Assembly (NCBI GenBank): GCA_002917075.1
Contig: NTMA01000020.1
Location: 186,001 to 250,000 of the forward strand
Length of the DNA stretch: 64,000 bases
DNA from: Hawksworthiomyces lignivorus
Lineage: Eukaryota; Ascomycota; Sordariomycetes; Ophiostomatales; Ophiostomataceae
Direction: 5' to 3'
Position numbers and translations under genes: made by a program. Of the stretch, positions 55,801 to 64,000 are shown one piece after another. Positions within the stretch are counted from its first letter, which is position 1, and each line of letters begins with the position of its first letter. Under the pieces are notes generated by a model that had not been told where the DNA came from, did no database searches, and was given only the letters and a program-made list of their open reading frames with translations.

Positions 55801-57730
55801 ATTTCCTGAACGAGTCCTAGCAATCGTCTTGCAAGACGAGAACAGAGACATCCAGTCGGCGGTCATACGGTCATTGAGGCTGCGACCAATAATCTCAAAA
55901 GAGCTTCTCTTAGACTTAGTAGCACGGCTAGAGGGGCCTTTCGACAGCGTTCAATATGCTATACATGGAGTTTTGGACGGGCAGTCGGCTTTACCGGCAG
56001 AGGTCCTCCAAATCTTAATAGTGCAGCTAGGACATCCTCAAAGAAGTTCTGCTGTGGTCACAACTTTGGGTCAGCAGAGCTTACCAGGAGACATCCTCCA
56101 AACTCTAGTGGCACGATTAGAACATTCTGGCGAAGAAGTTAGAATAGCCGCAGCTGAAGTCTTGGGCCGTCAGGTTGATTTACCGATGGAGGTCCTCAAA
56201 GCCCTGTTAGCACGGTTTGAAGATTCTATCGAACTAGTTAGATGGACCGCAGCCGAAGCTTTAGGTAGGCGGCCTCGCTTGCCGACGGAGATCATCGAGA
56301 TTCTGTCTACACAATTGGAAGACCCTAAGAAGGTTATTAGAATGACCACAGTTGAGGCCTTGGGTTGGCAGTCTAGGTTGCCGACAGAGATCCTCAAGGC
56401 CCTGGCAACGCAGTTAGAAGATCCTAGAGAAGATGTCAGACGAGCTGCAGTTCAAGCCTTAGGCAATCAATCTAGTTTGCCGACGGAGATCCTCAAGGCC
56501 CTGGCAGCACAGTTAGAAGATTCTAAAAAGATTGTCAGACTAGCTGTAATTGAAGCCTTAGGTAATCAGTCTAGTTTGCCGACAGAGATCATCAGGGCCC
56601 TGGCAGCAATTTTAGAAGATCCTGAAGAGTTTCTCAGACTAGCTGCAGTTAAGGCCTTGGGTTGGCAGTCTAGTTTGCCGACAGAGATTCTCAAGGCCCT
56701 GGTAACATTATTAGAAGATCCTGAAGAAGATATCAGACGAGCTGCAGTTAAGACCTTGTGTAAGCAATCTAGCTTACCAACGGAGATCCTCGAGATCTTA
56801 GCAGCACAATTAGAGAATCCTAATGGAGATGTTAGAAAAGCTACAGTTGAGGCCTTGGGTTGGCAGTCTAATTTGCTGACAGAGACCTTCAAGGCTCTGG
56901 CAACACGGCTAAAAGATCCTAGCGAAGTTATTAGAGAGGCCACAGCTATGTTCTTGGGGGGGCAACCTAGCTTGCCGATAGAGATCCTCGAGGCCATGGC
57001 AGAACAATTGGAAGACCCGAACGACGCTGTCAGACTAGCCGCAACTAGAGCCTTAGGCAGGCAGTCTGGCTTGCCGATGGAGATCCTCAAGGCCATAGCA
57101 GAACAATTGGAAGATCCGAACGACGCTGTCAGACTAACCGCAACTAGAGCCTTAGGCAGGCAGCCTGGCTTGCCGATGGAGATCCTCAAGGCCATAGCAG
57201 CACAATTGGAAGATCCTAACAAAGATACTAGATGGATGGCAGCCGAAGCCTTAGGGCGTCGTCGGTTTAACTTGCCGATGGAGATCCTCAAGGCCCTAGC
57301 AACACGGTTAGAAGATCCCAGAGCCAATGTCAGAGAAGCTGCAATTCAAACCTTTGGTAGGCAAACTAGCTTACCGGCAGAGATCCTCCAGGCTCTGACG
57401 ACACAATTGGGCGATTCCGTAGGGAGGGTTCGTCTCAAAGCGGTCGATGCTCTTCGTAGGTTATCAACTTTGTCTGACGAAAGCTTTTGCTCCTTTCTCA
57501 ACCAGGACTATGAGACACTGTACAACTTATACGGTGCTTGGCTTCTAAGAAGTTTTGTGGAGCACATAACATGGTGTGTAGACGGGAACAATTATTGTAT
57601 CAATCTGCCAGGAGGACCCAGGAGGGTGCCCTTGAAGGAGCGTGAAAGCGCCGTTATGCTAGCTCGAAGGAAATGGGGTATTCCTGGGGTAGAATCTCTG
57701 GATACCATCAACAGGAGTACGGAACTTTGA
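52802..57730 (+). CDS. NOD-like receptor (STAND): helical N-domain, NACHT, HEAT repeats
   Basis: Signal-transducing NTPase of the kind linked to non-self recognition and programmed cell death in fungi. Single exon, 1642 residues. Residues about 1-500 are alpha-helical, resembling the ARM-like N-terminal regions of some fungal STAND proteins; no HET, HeLo, PNP or Goodbye domain is evident. NACHT: Walker A RILIRGRAGVGKSTLCKKI (about 528-546), Walker B KTLFILDGLDEVSQE (about 621-635), sensor IIITSRPGG, and the distal HLTFQEYFAAQYFVERW (about 863). From residue 1001 to about 1556 there are 17 HEAT-type repeats, mostly exactly 33 residues, consensus LPTEILKALAxQLEDPxxxVR followed by xAAVEALGxQSS. 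The C-terminal 87 residues contain VHITWCVDGNNY-like sequence and a hydrophilic tail. The gene is AT-richer than the housekeeping genes. A second ATG upstream (52749) is out of frame. Confidence 0.9.
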   Translation: MAQYELVSRPTSTVGLVERLRSNETSQEERRALDYLSQEMIKIFGDERRLSHVPEAAALALVAAGCNYQYLSRAFSNAIINGTADGSILEPRLWTSFTRVLRCDGGDRKADVELGPVLDSLQKRLTSATEQAELNTQYRLVGTLSSVLDAMNDVKTIGLSRQALHEPLLKRLRKLSEHDEPRLAQVGSYAYQALLGIPNDEGPYKALLRHTIDVTGAAAGVAGSISAVDPSKLFNGLTGLLQNLSDLISSMVEVVDDLSGIAESLGGAADGIRPLRKQKSWYVALRLTDMLIQANAFTHLKEFIARAPCRQDKNFLCGISAQLERAWDAGDALARTEIKQFVEQVLFPAGSKSSEKCVLEWAKLVADTLHLSPPSETAHSARRHLSSRFWKKESIPKVLHQKHEDEPLPSDLLEQAWLRCVRAQKYYADMSLHDYYLKNDQFLLKVERLSGQRLPMAQCYINLAIINQPGSDAANSRERDSTEPRSQFTLSARLQIEEENKETGIRLYEIFRPRKPAGENARPPRRILIRGRAGVGKSTLCKKIVYELTRSPMNKEFREWDGLFARVIWIPLRRLKRLEGTSYNFERMLHDEYFSQYPERAILAKALQSKIAESALNPESDKTLFILDGLDEVSQELEPGNRMFQFMQWLLSQPDIIITSRPGGKLPAGLAPLDCELETIGFYPSQVKSYIKNSFDDPAVMDDIDSFLQSHQLVQSLIRIPIQLDALCYTWDKDFRSESALNTMTTLYEAIELKLWRKDIPRLGKHRPGNFPVTEDDIREARTVTEIYRWVSGEVKLLRYLAFTGLCNDIINFEEHHRDIIYNHLESLQLDASFDSVLAKLSFLRTSNASSKSAPCQNHHFIHLTFQEYFAAQYFVERWIPGTALSCLRLSDGKRHHVQPDDFLRKEKYEARYDIFWRFVAGLLRSRNDMEQLCLFFDAIEQEPRDLLGPVHQRLVMNCLSESDPSQKVPQFDPCREQLKQWMLFECTLLRQSQLAAQVEFPERVLAIVLQDENRDIQSAVIRSLRLRPIISKELLLDLVARLEGPFDSVQYAIHGVLDGQSALPAEVLQILIVQLGHPQRSSAVVTTLGQQSLPGDILQTLVARLEHSGEEVRIAAAEVLGRQVDLPMEVLKALLARFEDSIELVRWTAAEALGRRPRLPTEIIEILSTQLEDPKKVIRMTTVEALGWQSRLPTEILKALATQLEDPREDVRRAAVQALGNQSSLPTEILKALAAQLEDSKKIVRLAVIEALGNQSSLPTEIIRALAAILEDPEEFLRLAAVKALGWQSSLPTEILKALVTLLEDPEEDIRRAAVKTLCKQSSLPTEILEILAAQLENPNGDVRKATVEALGWQSNLLTETFKALATRLKDPSEVIREATAMFLGGQPSLPIEILEAMAEQLEDPNDAVRLAATRALGRQSGLPMEILKAIAEQLEDPNDAVRLTATRALGRQPGLPMEILKAIAAQLEDPNKDTRWMAAEALGRRRFNLPMEILKALATRLEDPRANVREAAIQTFGRQTSLPAEILQALTTQLGDSVGRVRLKAVDALRRLSTLSDESFCSFLNQDYETLYNLYGAWLLRSFVEHITWCVDGNNYCINLPGGPRRVPLKERESAVMLARRKWGIPGVESLDTINRSTEL
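55802..57469 (+). repeat. 17 tandem HEAT-coding units, 99-bp period
   Basis: The repeat array within the NLR gene. Units 4-17 keep a 99-bp (33-codon) period, except unit 3 (30 codons) and unit 15 (34 codons, with an extra codon near RRRFN). Units 13 (56972-57070) and 14 (57071-57169) differ at only six of 99 bases. Units 6-11 share GCCGACGGAGATC / CAGTCTAG-like blocks. Similarity is high in both DNA and protein, which allows unequal exchange. Confidence 0.85.
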
Positions 57731-59270
57731 GGAAGCCTGCCAAACCCATTACTAGGTCGAAATGCGTGGTGCCGCATCCCATTTGTTGTGTCAGATCTAC
57801 GACCATGGCAGAAATTAAAAGCGCCGGTGCTGGTTATGATGTAATAGGAGAAGAGGCATGAGAAGAAGGATAATAGGCAATAAGATCCTCGATCAAAAAA
57901 CAAGTAGCGCAGCAAACGGCAGTTGTCAGTCACTACGTCTTTGGTAATGATCGCTCTGCGCTGCTGTAAGTGTGCTAGACAAGGCTACGCCAGCTACAAA
58001 CTTGGCTGGTAGTCTACAAAACAGCCAACTACTTAGTATTATTAGGGTAGCTTATTTCGTCTTTCACTGCGTGCTGCGCTTCATCATGCTAGTAACAGTT
58101 TCTGTATTGTTTAGCTGTGCTTAATTAGAACAGTCTCATCCATAGCAAGAGGAAATTAAAGCGCGCCGGCGGCAGGTTGGCTAAGTACATACAGTAGCTC
58201 TTCGCAAAAGCAAGATAAAAAAGCAATATCGTTCGCCTCGGCAGGCTTGTCTCGAGGAGCACGAGGAGCACTAAAATGGAGGAACGCTAGGCTAGTGCCC
58301 TCATTTCCCTCAGCATGCCCCAACAAACGGAGTAGAACCGCTATGGTCGCGTCGCGTCGACGGTCTCCCTAGCTTCCCGCTATCTACGCAGACTTAATAT
58401 TACTTCTACTCAAAGGTCTCCCGTTATTCACCGCTGCTTGAGGAGATCCTGATAATATGACGACATAGAAAACGGTTCGTATCTGCTGCAGCTCGTCCTC
58501 CCCCCTTTCCCCTTGTCCTTCTCCGTCTTCTCTCCGTCAGATGATTTTTCCATATCATCTTAGTTTCAAAACACAGCAGTAACAAACACACCACGGGGCA
58601 AGGAGGAGTAAGCTTTGTGCCGGCACACATCTGCAACTCTTTCACAGAAATTATCGAACGGTTCGCGGGGAGAAGCCTTGCTTGTGCGTCTGCGCCCCCT
58701 GATTTGCTAGGCGCGCCCGAATTAACCGGGGCCACCCGTCTGCAAATAACGGAAGAAAAAAAAAAAAGACAGACAGAGAGAGAGGCCCGCATGGACTGAT
58801 TGACCAATTCTCTCTTGACCGCCTGCATATAACCTAAGCTCTAGTTTGCAGCACTTCCTGCATGCAGGTTGCCAATCTCTTCGTCGCCTCTTGGAAAAAG
58901 GCCAAACTTTTTCCTGACCGCTCACCGTTGGCGTGTTTTCTCCCCTCCTCCCACCCCCGGTTTACCCCCCTTCTGCTCCTCCTTCGCATCTCCTCTGGAT
59001 ACCCGAAGAGTGTTGGTAAACAAAAGTAGAGAGGATCTGGCCAGCCCGCATCGAGCAGAGTCAAGCTTTTCTGCCATATCTGCAGTCAGCGTTATCGCGT
59101 CGCATCGAGTGCCGAATTTCTCCCATTTCCCACCCCCTGCATATTTCCTTTAGGCCCAAAGAAGATATAACAAAACAAAGCACACGCAGCCCACAAGTAC
59201 ACACCTCACATACGGCACAAAACCCGACAAGCAAGACAAGGAGATCAGCAGGGCACATACAAGAGCAACG
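57731..59270. other. Intergenic region with a possible transposon relic
   Basis: About 1.5 kb between the NLR and INP1 genes. From about 58273 to 58440 one frame, starting with ATG GAG GAA CGC, reads weakly like the DNA-binding N-terminus of a pogo/Fot1-type transposase but is broken by TAG codons. From 58480 to 59000 the plus strand is CT-rich and likely belongs to the INP1 promoter and leader. Confidence 0.4.
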
Positions 59271-61562
59271 ATGGGCGGTGCCAGGACAGCCGGCAAAGCG
59301 GCTGTTCCGGCTACGCCTCGCCGCGCGTCCACAGCTCCCCTATCCCAGCAAAACCGCCCATCGCCGCTGTCGTCATCGTCGGGAGAACCCGCTGCAGCTC
59401 CGATTGCGATTGCCAGAGGGGGTGCGGGTCCATCTGCCGCCGTCATGGCCGCTGCCGCGACCGCCGCGGCAGAAGCTGCTGCAGCTGCTTCCGAGTTTGG
59501 CACGTCGCCCAAGTCCGACCTCAGCTATACCGAACCCAGCCTGACCCAGGCCCAGGCAGCTGCCAACGGCGAAGCCGTCGAGACCCTGTACAGCCATCCC
59601 TCGGCCAAGATCATCTCGTTCTCGGCAGGGGCACGCAACTTCTCCCTTGACAACATCGGCAGCACGGCCAGCCGAAGCCGCGCGAGCCGCCGCAGCGTAA
59701 CCGCAACCGAGGAAGACATCGAGCCGGGTACGCTCCCGTGGAGCTCCCAGTTTGACCGCACCATCGCAGTTGGTACGTCTCTATGTGAAGCAGCTGTACT
59801 TGTCCGTTCCGTTCCGCGTTTCTTTTCTCTACTAACCGTTGCTCTGTAATTCGCAGGCGCGCTCAGCATCTACCGCCACCCGGGTTCCGTCGCGTTCCTC
59901 AGCTGCGGAAGCGCCCTCCAGCCCATCCTTCCCAAGAGCCAGTGCTGGTGCATCGACCGGGAGTCGAGCAAGTTTATCCTGCAGATCCGCCGCCCGCAAT
60001 ACTGGCGGATCGAAGTGCCCGTCGGCGACGGCGGCGAAAACGATGAGCGGGCGCGTCGCCTGCGCGAGGTCTTGGACCACATCCTCCAGTTCGAGAAGAC
60101 GCCCTGCCCGTTCAAGCGCGACTTCACTGTGGAGCTGCCGGAGCTGCCGTCGACGCCACTGAAGAAGAAGCCCTGGACGCCGGTGAAGCAGCCAGATGGC
60201 AAAGCACCGAGTCCGGCAGGGACGCCGTCCAGCCAGTCGAAGCAGCAGCAGCAGCAGCAGCAGCAGCAGGTGCCGCTGAGGCAACAGCGGTCGCCGTCGC
60301 CGCCGCCGCCGGACCTGCACGAGTCGCCAACGTCAATGTCTCCCGAACAACGGAATGCATCGCCCGTGGCGCCCGCGCAGCCGATGGAGTTCACAAGGCG
60401 AGAGTGGCTCGCGATGCTCGAGAGCCAGAAGAAAGGCGCCGAGGAGGTCGACGAGTTCGGCAGAAAGATCGTGCCGGTCCTGGTGGCGGAGCACGAGCAG
60501 CGGATCATCGACGCCAAGGCTGGGGAGATCGAAGTGAACAAGATGGGCGTCCCCTGGCGCAACAACAGCGTCTCTGGCCCCGCGATGCCGGGCAGCAGCC
60601 GGCAGAGCAGCGGACAGCGAGACAGGGCCTTGTCGCTTGCGAGCGACAACTCGATGCCGCGGGCAGCATGGCCCTCCCTCGATCAGAGATGGCAGGAGGA
60701 GTCGGACCGGTCCACAACAGACTCAAGCAGCCCCTTCAACAGCCTCCGCTCCTGGCTCTCGTCCAGCAAGACGCTCATGTCGTCGTCACCACCGTCATCT
60801 GTGTCTGGCTCTCTTTCCTCGTTTCCGAACGGGCCGGATGGGGGAGCCGTACCCCCGGGGCTGTCCTCCCTCTATGAGGACGCGCGGAGAATGTTCAATG
60901 GCGGCGGAGCTTCGACTGCCTTGGGCCCACAGCAGCGGCCGCACATCCGCCACCGGGCCACAACGTCCAGCATCTCCGTGTCGAACCAGCCCACCCTTCC
61001 GCCTGCGGTGAACCTCCTCACGCCATATCGCCACCTGCAGAGCCTCACTTCCGGCCGTGCCAGCACGCGTCTCGAGGCAGTCCGTCGCATCCCCGGCTCG
61101 ATCATCTACCGCGTGATGGAGATTCTGCTAGCGCCGCCAAGCTATCTACTAGCCCTGATGCTGAAGATTGCGGCTCGCATCCTCTCAGGCGAGTGGCGCG
61201 GCTTTGCGGTGGGCAAGAACACTGACACGGGAGAGAGCATTCCCGTGGAGTGGGATTACACCGGCGTGGATGATCCTCTGGGGCACAGAATGCGGGCGTC
61301 CAGGAGAGATGAAGTCAGCCGGCTCAGCGTCTACACTGAAGCTGACGTCGAGGTCTACACCGACACCGAAGACAACAACGATGACGGTGACGACGACGAC
61401 GACGACAAAGAGAACACGGAGCGCTGCTTCTCGTCGTCGTCTGGCATAAAGCGCAGCAGCTCAGTCGCTTCAAAAGCAGGATCCGATTCGGGAGATGGCG
61501 ATACACTGTCTGATGTGGGAGGAGATCCTATTGTGTGGACTCGCCGCTGGGCCGTCGACTAA
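59271..61562 (+). CDS. INP1: Inheritance of peroxisomes protein 1 (Inp1 family)
   Basis: Peripheral peroxisomal protein that tethers peroxisomes to the cell cortex or ER during inheritance (yeast Inp1). Exons 59271..59772 and 59857..61562, with an 84-bp intron that has a CTACTAAC branch site; 735 residues. The Inp1 domain spans about residues 160-265: splicing gives AVGALSIYRHPGSVAFLSCG, followed by LQPILPKSQCWCIDRESSKF, IRRPQYWRIEVPV and FEKTPCPFKRDFTVELPELP. The N-terminal 100 residues are Ala/Ser/Pro-rich. After the domain come a Q9 tract, Pro-rich linkers, a second short conserved patch (RREWLAMLESQKK) and, near residue 590, a hydrophobic helix (IIYRVMEILLAPPSYLLALM) that may bind membrane. 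The C-terminus is acidic (Asp runs). Confidence 0.85.
60243..60269 (+). repeat. (CAG)9 polyglutamine tract in INP1
   Basis: Nine uninterrupted CAG codons encode Q9 just after the Inp1 domain. As a pure triplet run it is likely length-variable between strains. Confidence 0.9.
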
Positions 61563-62679
61563 TCCTCACGTCTTTCTCTCCTCTCCTCTCCTCTCCTCTC
61601 CTCTCCTCCCCCGCGCCCCAATTTTCTTCTCTTTCTCCTTCGCTTCTTCTCGCCTCACCCCTCCCTCCGAACCTCTCCCTGCGGAGGTCTCTTCTCACTT
61701 ACTTCACACATATTTTCAGCTCCTTTAACAGTGAAGCTAGCTAATCAACAAAACCACCGCCACTCACCTAAAATTGCATTAAATCGGAAGACATTGCCGG
61801 CGTTCAGATTGTTCATATGCTTTTTCTTTTTTTTTCTTAGCACCTTTTTTAGTTCTGGGGAAGCACGGCCTTCTTGGGAATTTTGCTTTTGGAGTAAAAA
61901 AAATCGGCTTCTTTTTTTCTTCGTCCGTTTCTAATATTGTCTTTGATCAATCTTCTTCTGCTGTTTTCATGCGAGGTCGTTTGGGATACAGTTCCACAAA
62001 GCAAATTCTTTTTCATAGCCAAGAAAGAGTATATAGTGAGCAAATTGAACGCAAGTTGTCTTGAGCGTTGAGCATTGTTTGTCTCGTGAATTTGTGGTGA
62101 AGAGACAAAAGCCACTCAGTAGACTGAATAGATAGAAGTGAGGTCGTCTTTGAGGTCTCTCATCAGCTTTCTGTTGCGTTGACTAAGGCACCCTCGGTCT
62201 GGCCATGCGGCATTGCCCAATTTAGAAGCTTTGTAGTCTCTCGCAGTTACTAAAAGTCGCTAACTAACAGCTTGGTAGACAGCAGGAACGAGTGGGACGC
62301 TACTGGTAAAATAAAAACCAGTTACGGATATAAGAAACATCGAACGGTTATGTAACTAAACAAACACCACCAGTAAACACGCACGTTTGATACCGGAAGG
62401 TGAGTTACAAAGTGTGTACTGTGAAATGTGCCCAAGGGGATTGATTCTTTCTGTACAGGTACAGCAGCCTCAGGTAGTGGCAGCACTCAACAGAAGGGAA
62501 TCCCAGACGAAGTTTAGACGGCATAACTAAGACTGGACTAAGATTCACTTATATATATGGCGAGGAGTCAACCCGCCTCGATCTCACTATCTACGAGTCA
62601 CCTCGAGAGTTTTTAAAAAGGGATAAAATTTACTTTGAAGAATTGGATTATGGGCCCGTGAAGCATAATTGTATAACTG
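61563..62679. other. Convergent intergenic region, nothing recognised beyond a microsatellite
   Basis: 1.1 kb between the INP1 stop and the stop of the secreted-protein gene. It begins with CTCTC repeats, then CT-rich DNA, then AT-rich DNA. No coding region or transposon ends were recognised. Confidence 0.45.
61576..61605. repeat. (CTCTC)6 microsatellite in INP1 3' flank
   Basis: Six perfect pentanucleotide units, 14 bp after the INP1 stop codon, so probably inside the 3' UTR. Confidence 0.9.
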
Positions 62680-63279
62680 CTAAGCTTGAACGTAGTGTGG
62701 AATTAAGGCAATCGTAGAGCCTCCGTTTTGGAGATTGGTTGGACCCAGGTAGATCTGAAAGTTGTAGATGCCCGCTGCAGCAAACGCGTAAATATGCAGT
62801 GGAGATGATGGAAGCCCTGACACCGAACATGATAGATCAACGTTCTCGACAGGCTGGCTGCACACGAGAGGTGTCCTAGGATTCATAGTGAGAGTATACG
62901 CCGAGTCCGAATAGACAAAACTGTCGGTAGGATTATAGGTAATGTACAAGGATCCAGCCTTTAGAAAACCTGTGTCGGACTCTATGTGAAAAGGCTGAAC
63001 AGAGTAGCCAGAAATTATGGAGAGAAACTGGACGGGATCACTTGCACCTTGAACTTCGAGTGGATTGCCAGCGGCGATATAATTGGAAGGGTCGTCGACA
63101 AAGAGATTAAAGAAAGAAGACGACACAGAGGCTGACGGCGAGGACGAAGAACTGGAGCTTGTCCTGGTGCTGCTGCTACTGATGGAGCTGGTGCTGCTGC
63201 TGAGGATCGGCTTACAGCGACTAGCAGAGACCGCTAAGACTGCAGCTGCGAGGCTGAGGTAGGACGAGAGAGCACGCAT
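62680..63279 (-). CDS. Small serine-rich secreted protein, unknown function
   Basis: Intronless, 199 residues. A hydrophobic signal peptide (MRALSSYLSLAAAVLAVSAS) is followed by a 35-residue linker made almost only of Ser/Thr, likely O-glycosylated. The remaining 140 residues form a single domain with many aromatic and Gly/Asn positions (FVDDPSNYIAAGNPLEV, GFLKAGSLYITYNPTDSFVY, IYNFQIYLGPTNLQNGGS), probably beta-rich. Three cysteines are seen (about 22, 141 and 152). No GPI signal is evident at the C-terminus, which ends HYVQA. I do not recognise the family. It lies in AT-rich, gene-poor DNA near the window edge, a setting common for fungal secreted effectors or adhesins, but that is inference. 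Confidence 0.65.
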   Translation of the reverse strand: MRALSSYLSLAAAVLAVSASRCKPILSSSTSSISSSSTRTSSSSSSSPSASVSSSFFNLFVDDPSNYIAAGNPLEVQGASDPVQFLSIISGYSVQPFHIESDTGFLKAGSLYITYNPTDSFVYSDSAYTLTMNPRTPLVCSQPVENVDLSCSVSGLPSSPLHIYAFAAAGIYNFQIYLGPTNLQNGGSTIALIPHYVQA

Positions 63280-64000
63280 GGCAGGACGAGCTGGCGAATA
63301 GCAATAAATGATGAATATAAAACGAGGGACTTAAAAAAAAAAAAGGGACAAGGAGAGAAGAGGGTAAGAAGACAGAGAATGAAGCGATTCGTCTCACTTT
63401 TATGGCGGATGAAGGTCGACATTAATCTTCTAACCTATAATGTATGTTATTAGTATCCATCTCGTTTAGCCACTGTGACGTAGTAATATTACATGTACGC
63501 TTACAGAGTAACTGAGTAGTATTTATATATATTTATTGGCTTTAGTACGACGTATCCGTACGAGTAGGCGTATTTTATCTAGTACAGACTACGGGAAGTT
63601 CAAAGAGCCAATAATGTATACTTAATGACATTCTCTATTTACGTAGTCCGTATTACACGGATTGTTGAACCTGGCTCTCTCTCATTTTTCAGTCAATAGT
63701 CTCACAAAAATTGATATAAGTGAATCTGCCAATATACTCCACAGGATATAATACAATACGACATTAGCTTGAAACAAAAAAAAAATAAATAAAATATCTA
63801 GCTTCAACACAGAAATGAGCACGTACGTGTAGTTATTGCTTTAGCGCTATGGTTTTCTTCTTTGACCGATGGAGTGGTTGCGGAACATCAAGAGGAGCCA
63901 TGACACGAGAGTTGCGAATCATTTCAACACAATGACCGTTGGATGTATCTCAACGGATCCTCGGCAATCCAGCTACAAATCCCTTCTCATTCGTTTGCCA
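63280..64000. other. AT/TA-rich DNA to window end
   Basis: From 63430 to 63830 the sequence is rich in TA steps and has no open frame, as in RIP-degraded repeats. The first 150 bp probably contain the promoter of the secreted-protein gene. No gene start is recognised before the window ends. Confidence 0.45.

Noticed and set aside
1..64000. A biosynthetic gene cluster or CRISPR-like array
   Set aside because: No polyketide synthase, NRPS or terpene cyclase backbone gene and no spaced direct repeats were seen; the MFS/GFA/GST group alone does not make a cluster.

Overview
The window reads as nuclear DNA of a filamentous ascomycete (Pezizomycotina, most likely a Sordariomycete; this is an inference from gene content). 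Genes are monocistronic on both strands. Introns are short (about 57-109 bp) with GT..AG ends and, in several cases, a clear CTAAC/CTGAC branch site. Housekeeping exons are GC-rich at third positions. Intergenic regions are long, often CT-rich on the coding strand upstream of genes, and a few are AT/TA-rich. I found no tRNA, rRNA, CRISPR array, intact transposon or bacterial-style operon. Exon boundaries below were placed by hand from splice signals, reading-frame continuity and protein-family fit.

Layout. 1-21.3 kb: a class I alpha-1,2-mannosidase (GH47, cut by the window edge), the cell-wall-integrity MAPKKK Bck1/Mck1, a GH5-type steryl-glucosidase/glucocerebrosidase, the DNA primase small subunit Pri1, and a secreted GH93-like exo-arabinanase. 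21.7-26.5 kb: TRM10 and MSH2 transcribed divergently from one 410-bp promoter. 27.3-34.5 kb: a complex I 21.3-kDa-type (Tim17-fold) subunit and a Ubp2-like deubiquitinase, also divergent. 34.5-38.9 kb: a long gene-poor stretch in front of an intronless phosphoketolase gene. 41.3-48.6 kb: a broken APH/choline-kinase-like gene, a UsgS-type membrane protein and a 14-helix MFS exporter.

48.6-64 kb looks more accessory: a divergent GFA-domain/glutathione S-transferase pair next to the MFS exporter, a 1642-residue NOD-like receptor (helical N-terminus, NACHT, 17 HEAT-type repeats), an Inp1 peroxisome-inheritance protein, a small serine-rich secreted protein of unknown function, and AT-rich, possibly RIP-degraded DNA.

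Themes. Pri1 and Msh2 carry upstream ACGCGT boxes, as expected for G1/S (MBF-type) control of replication and repair genes. The MFS, GFA and GST genes could act together in detoxification and export. The most distinctive locus is the NACHT-HEAT receptor, whose 33-residue repeats are very alike in DNA and protein, as in fungal STAND proteins with highly conserved repeats.
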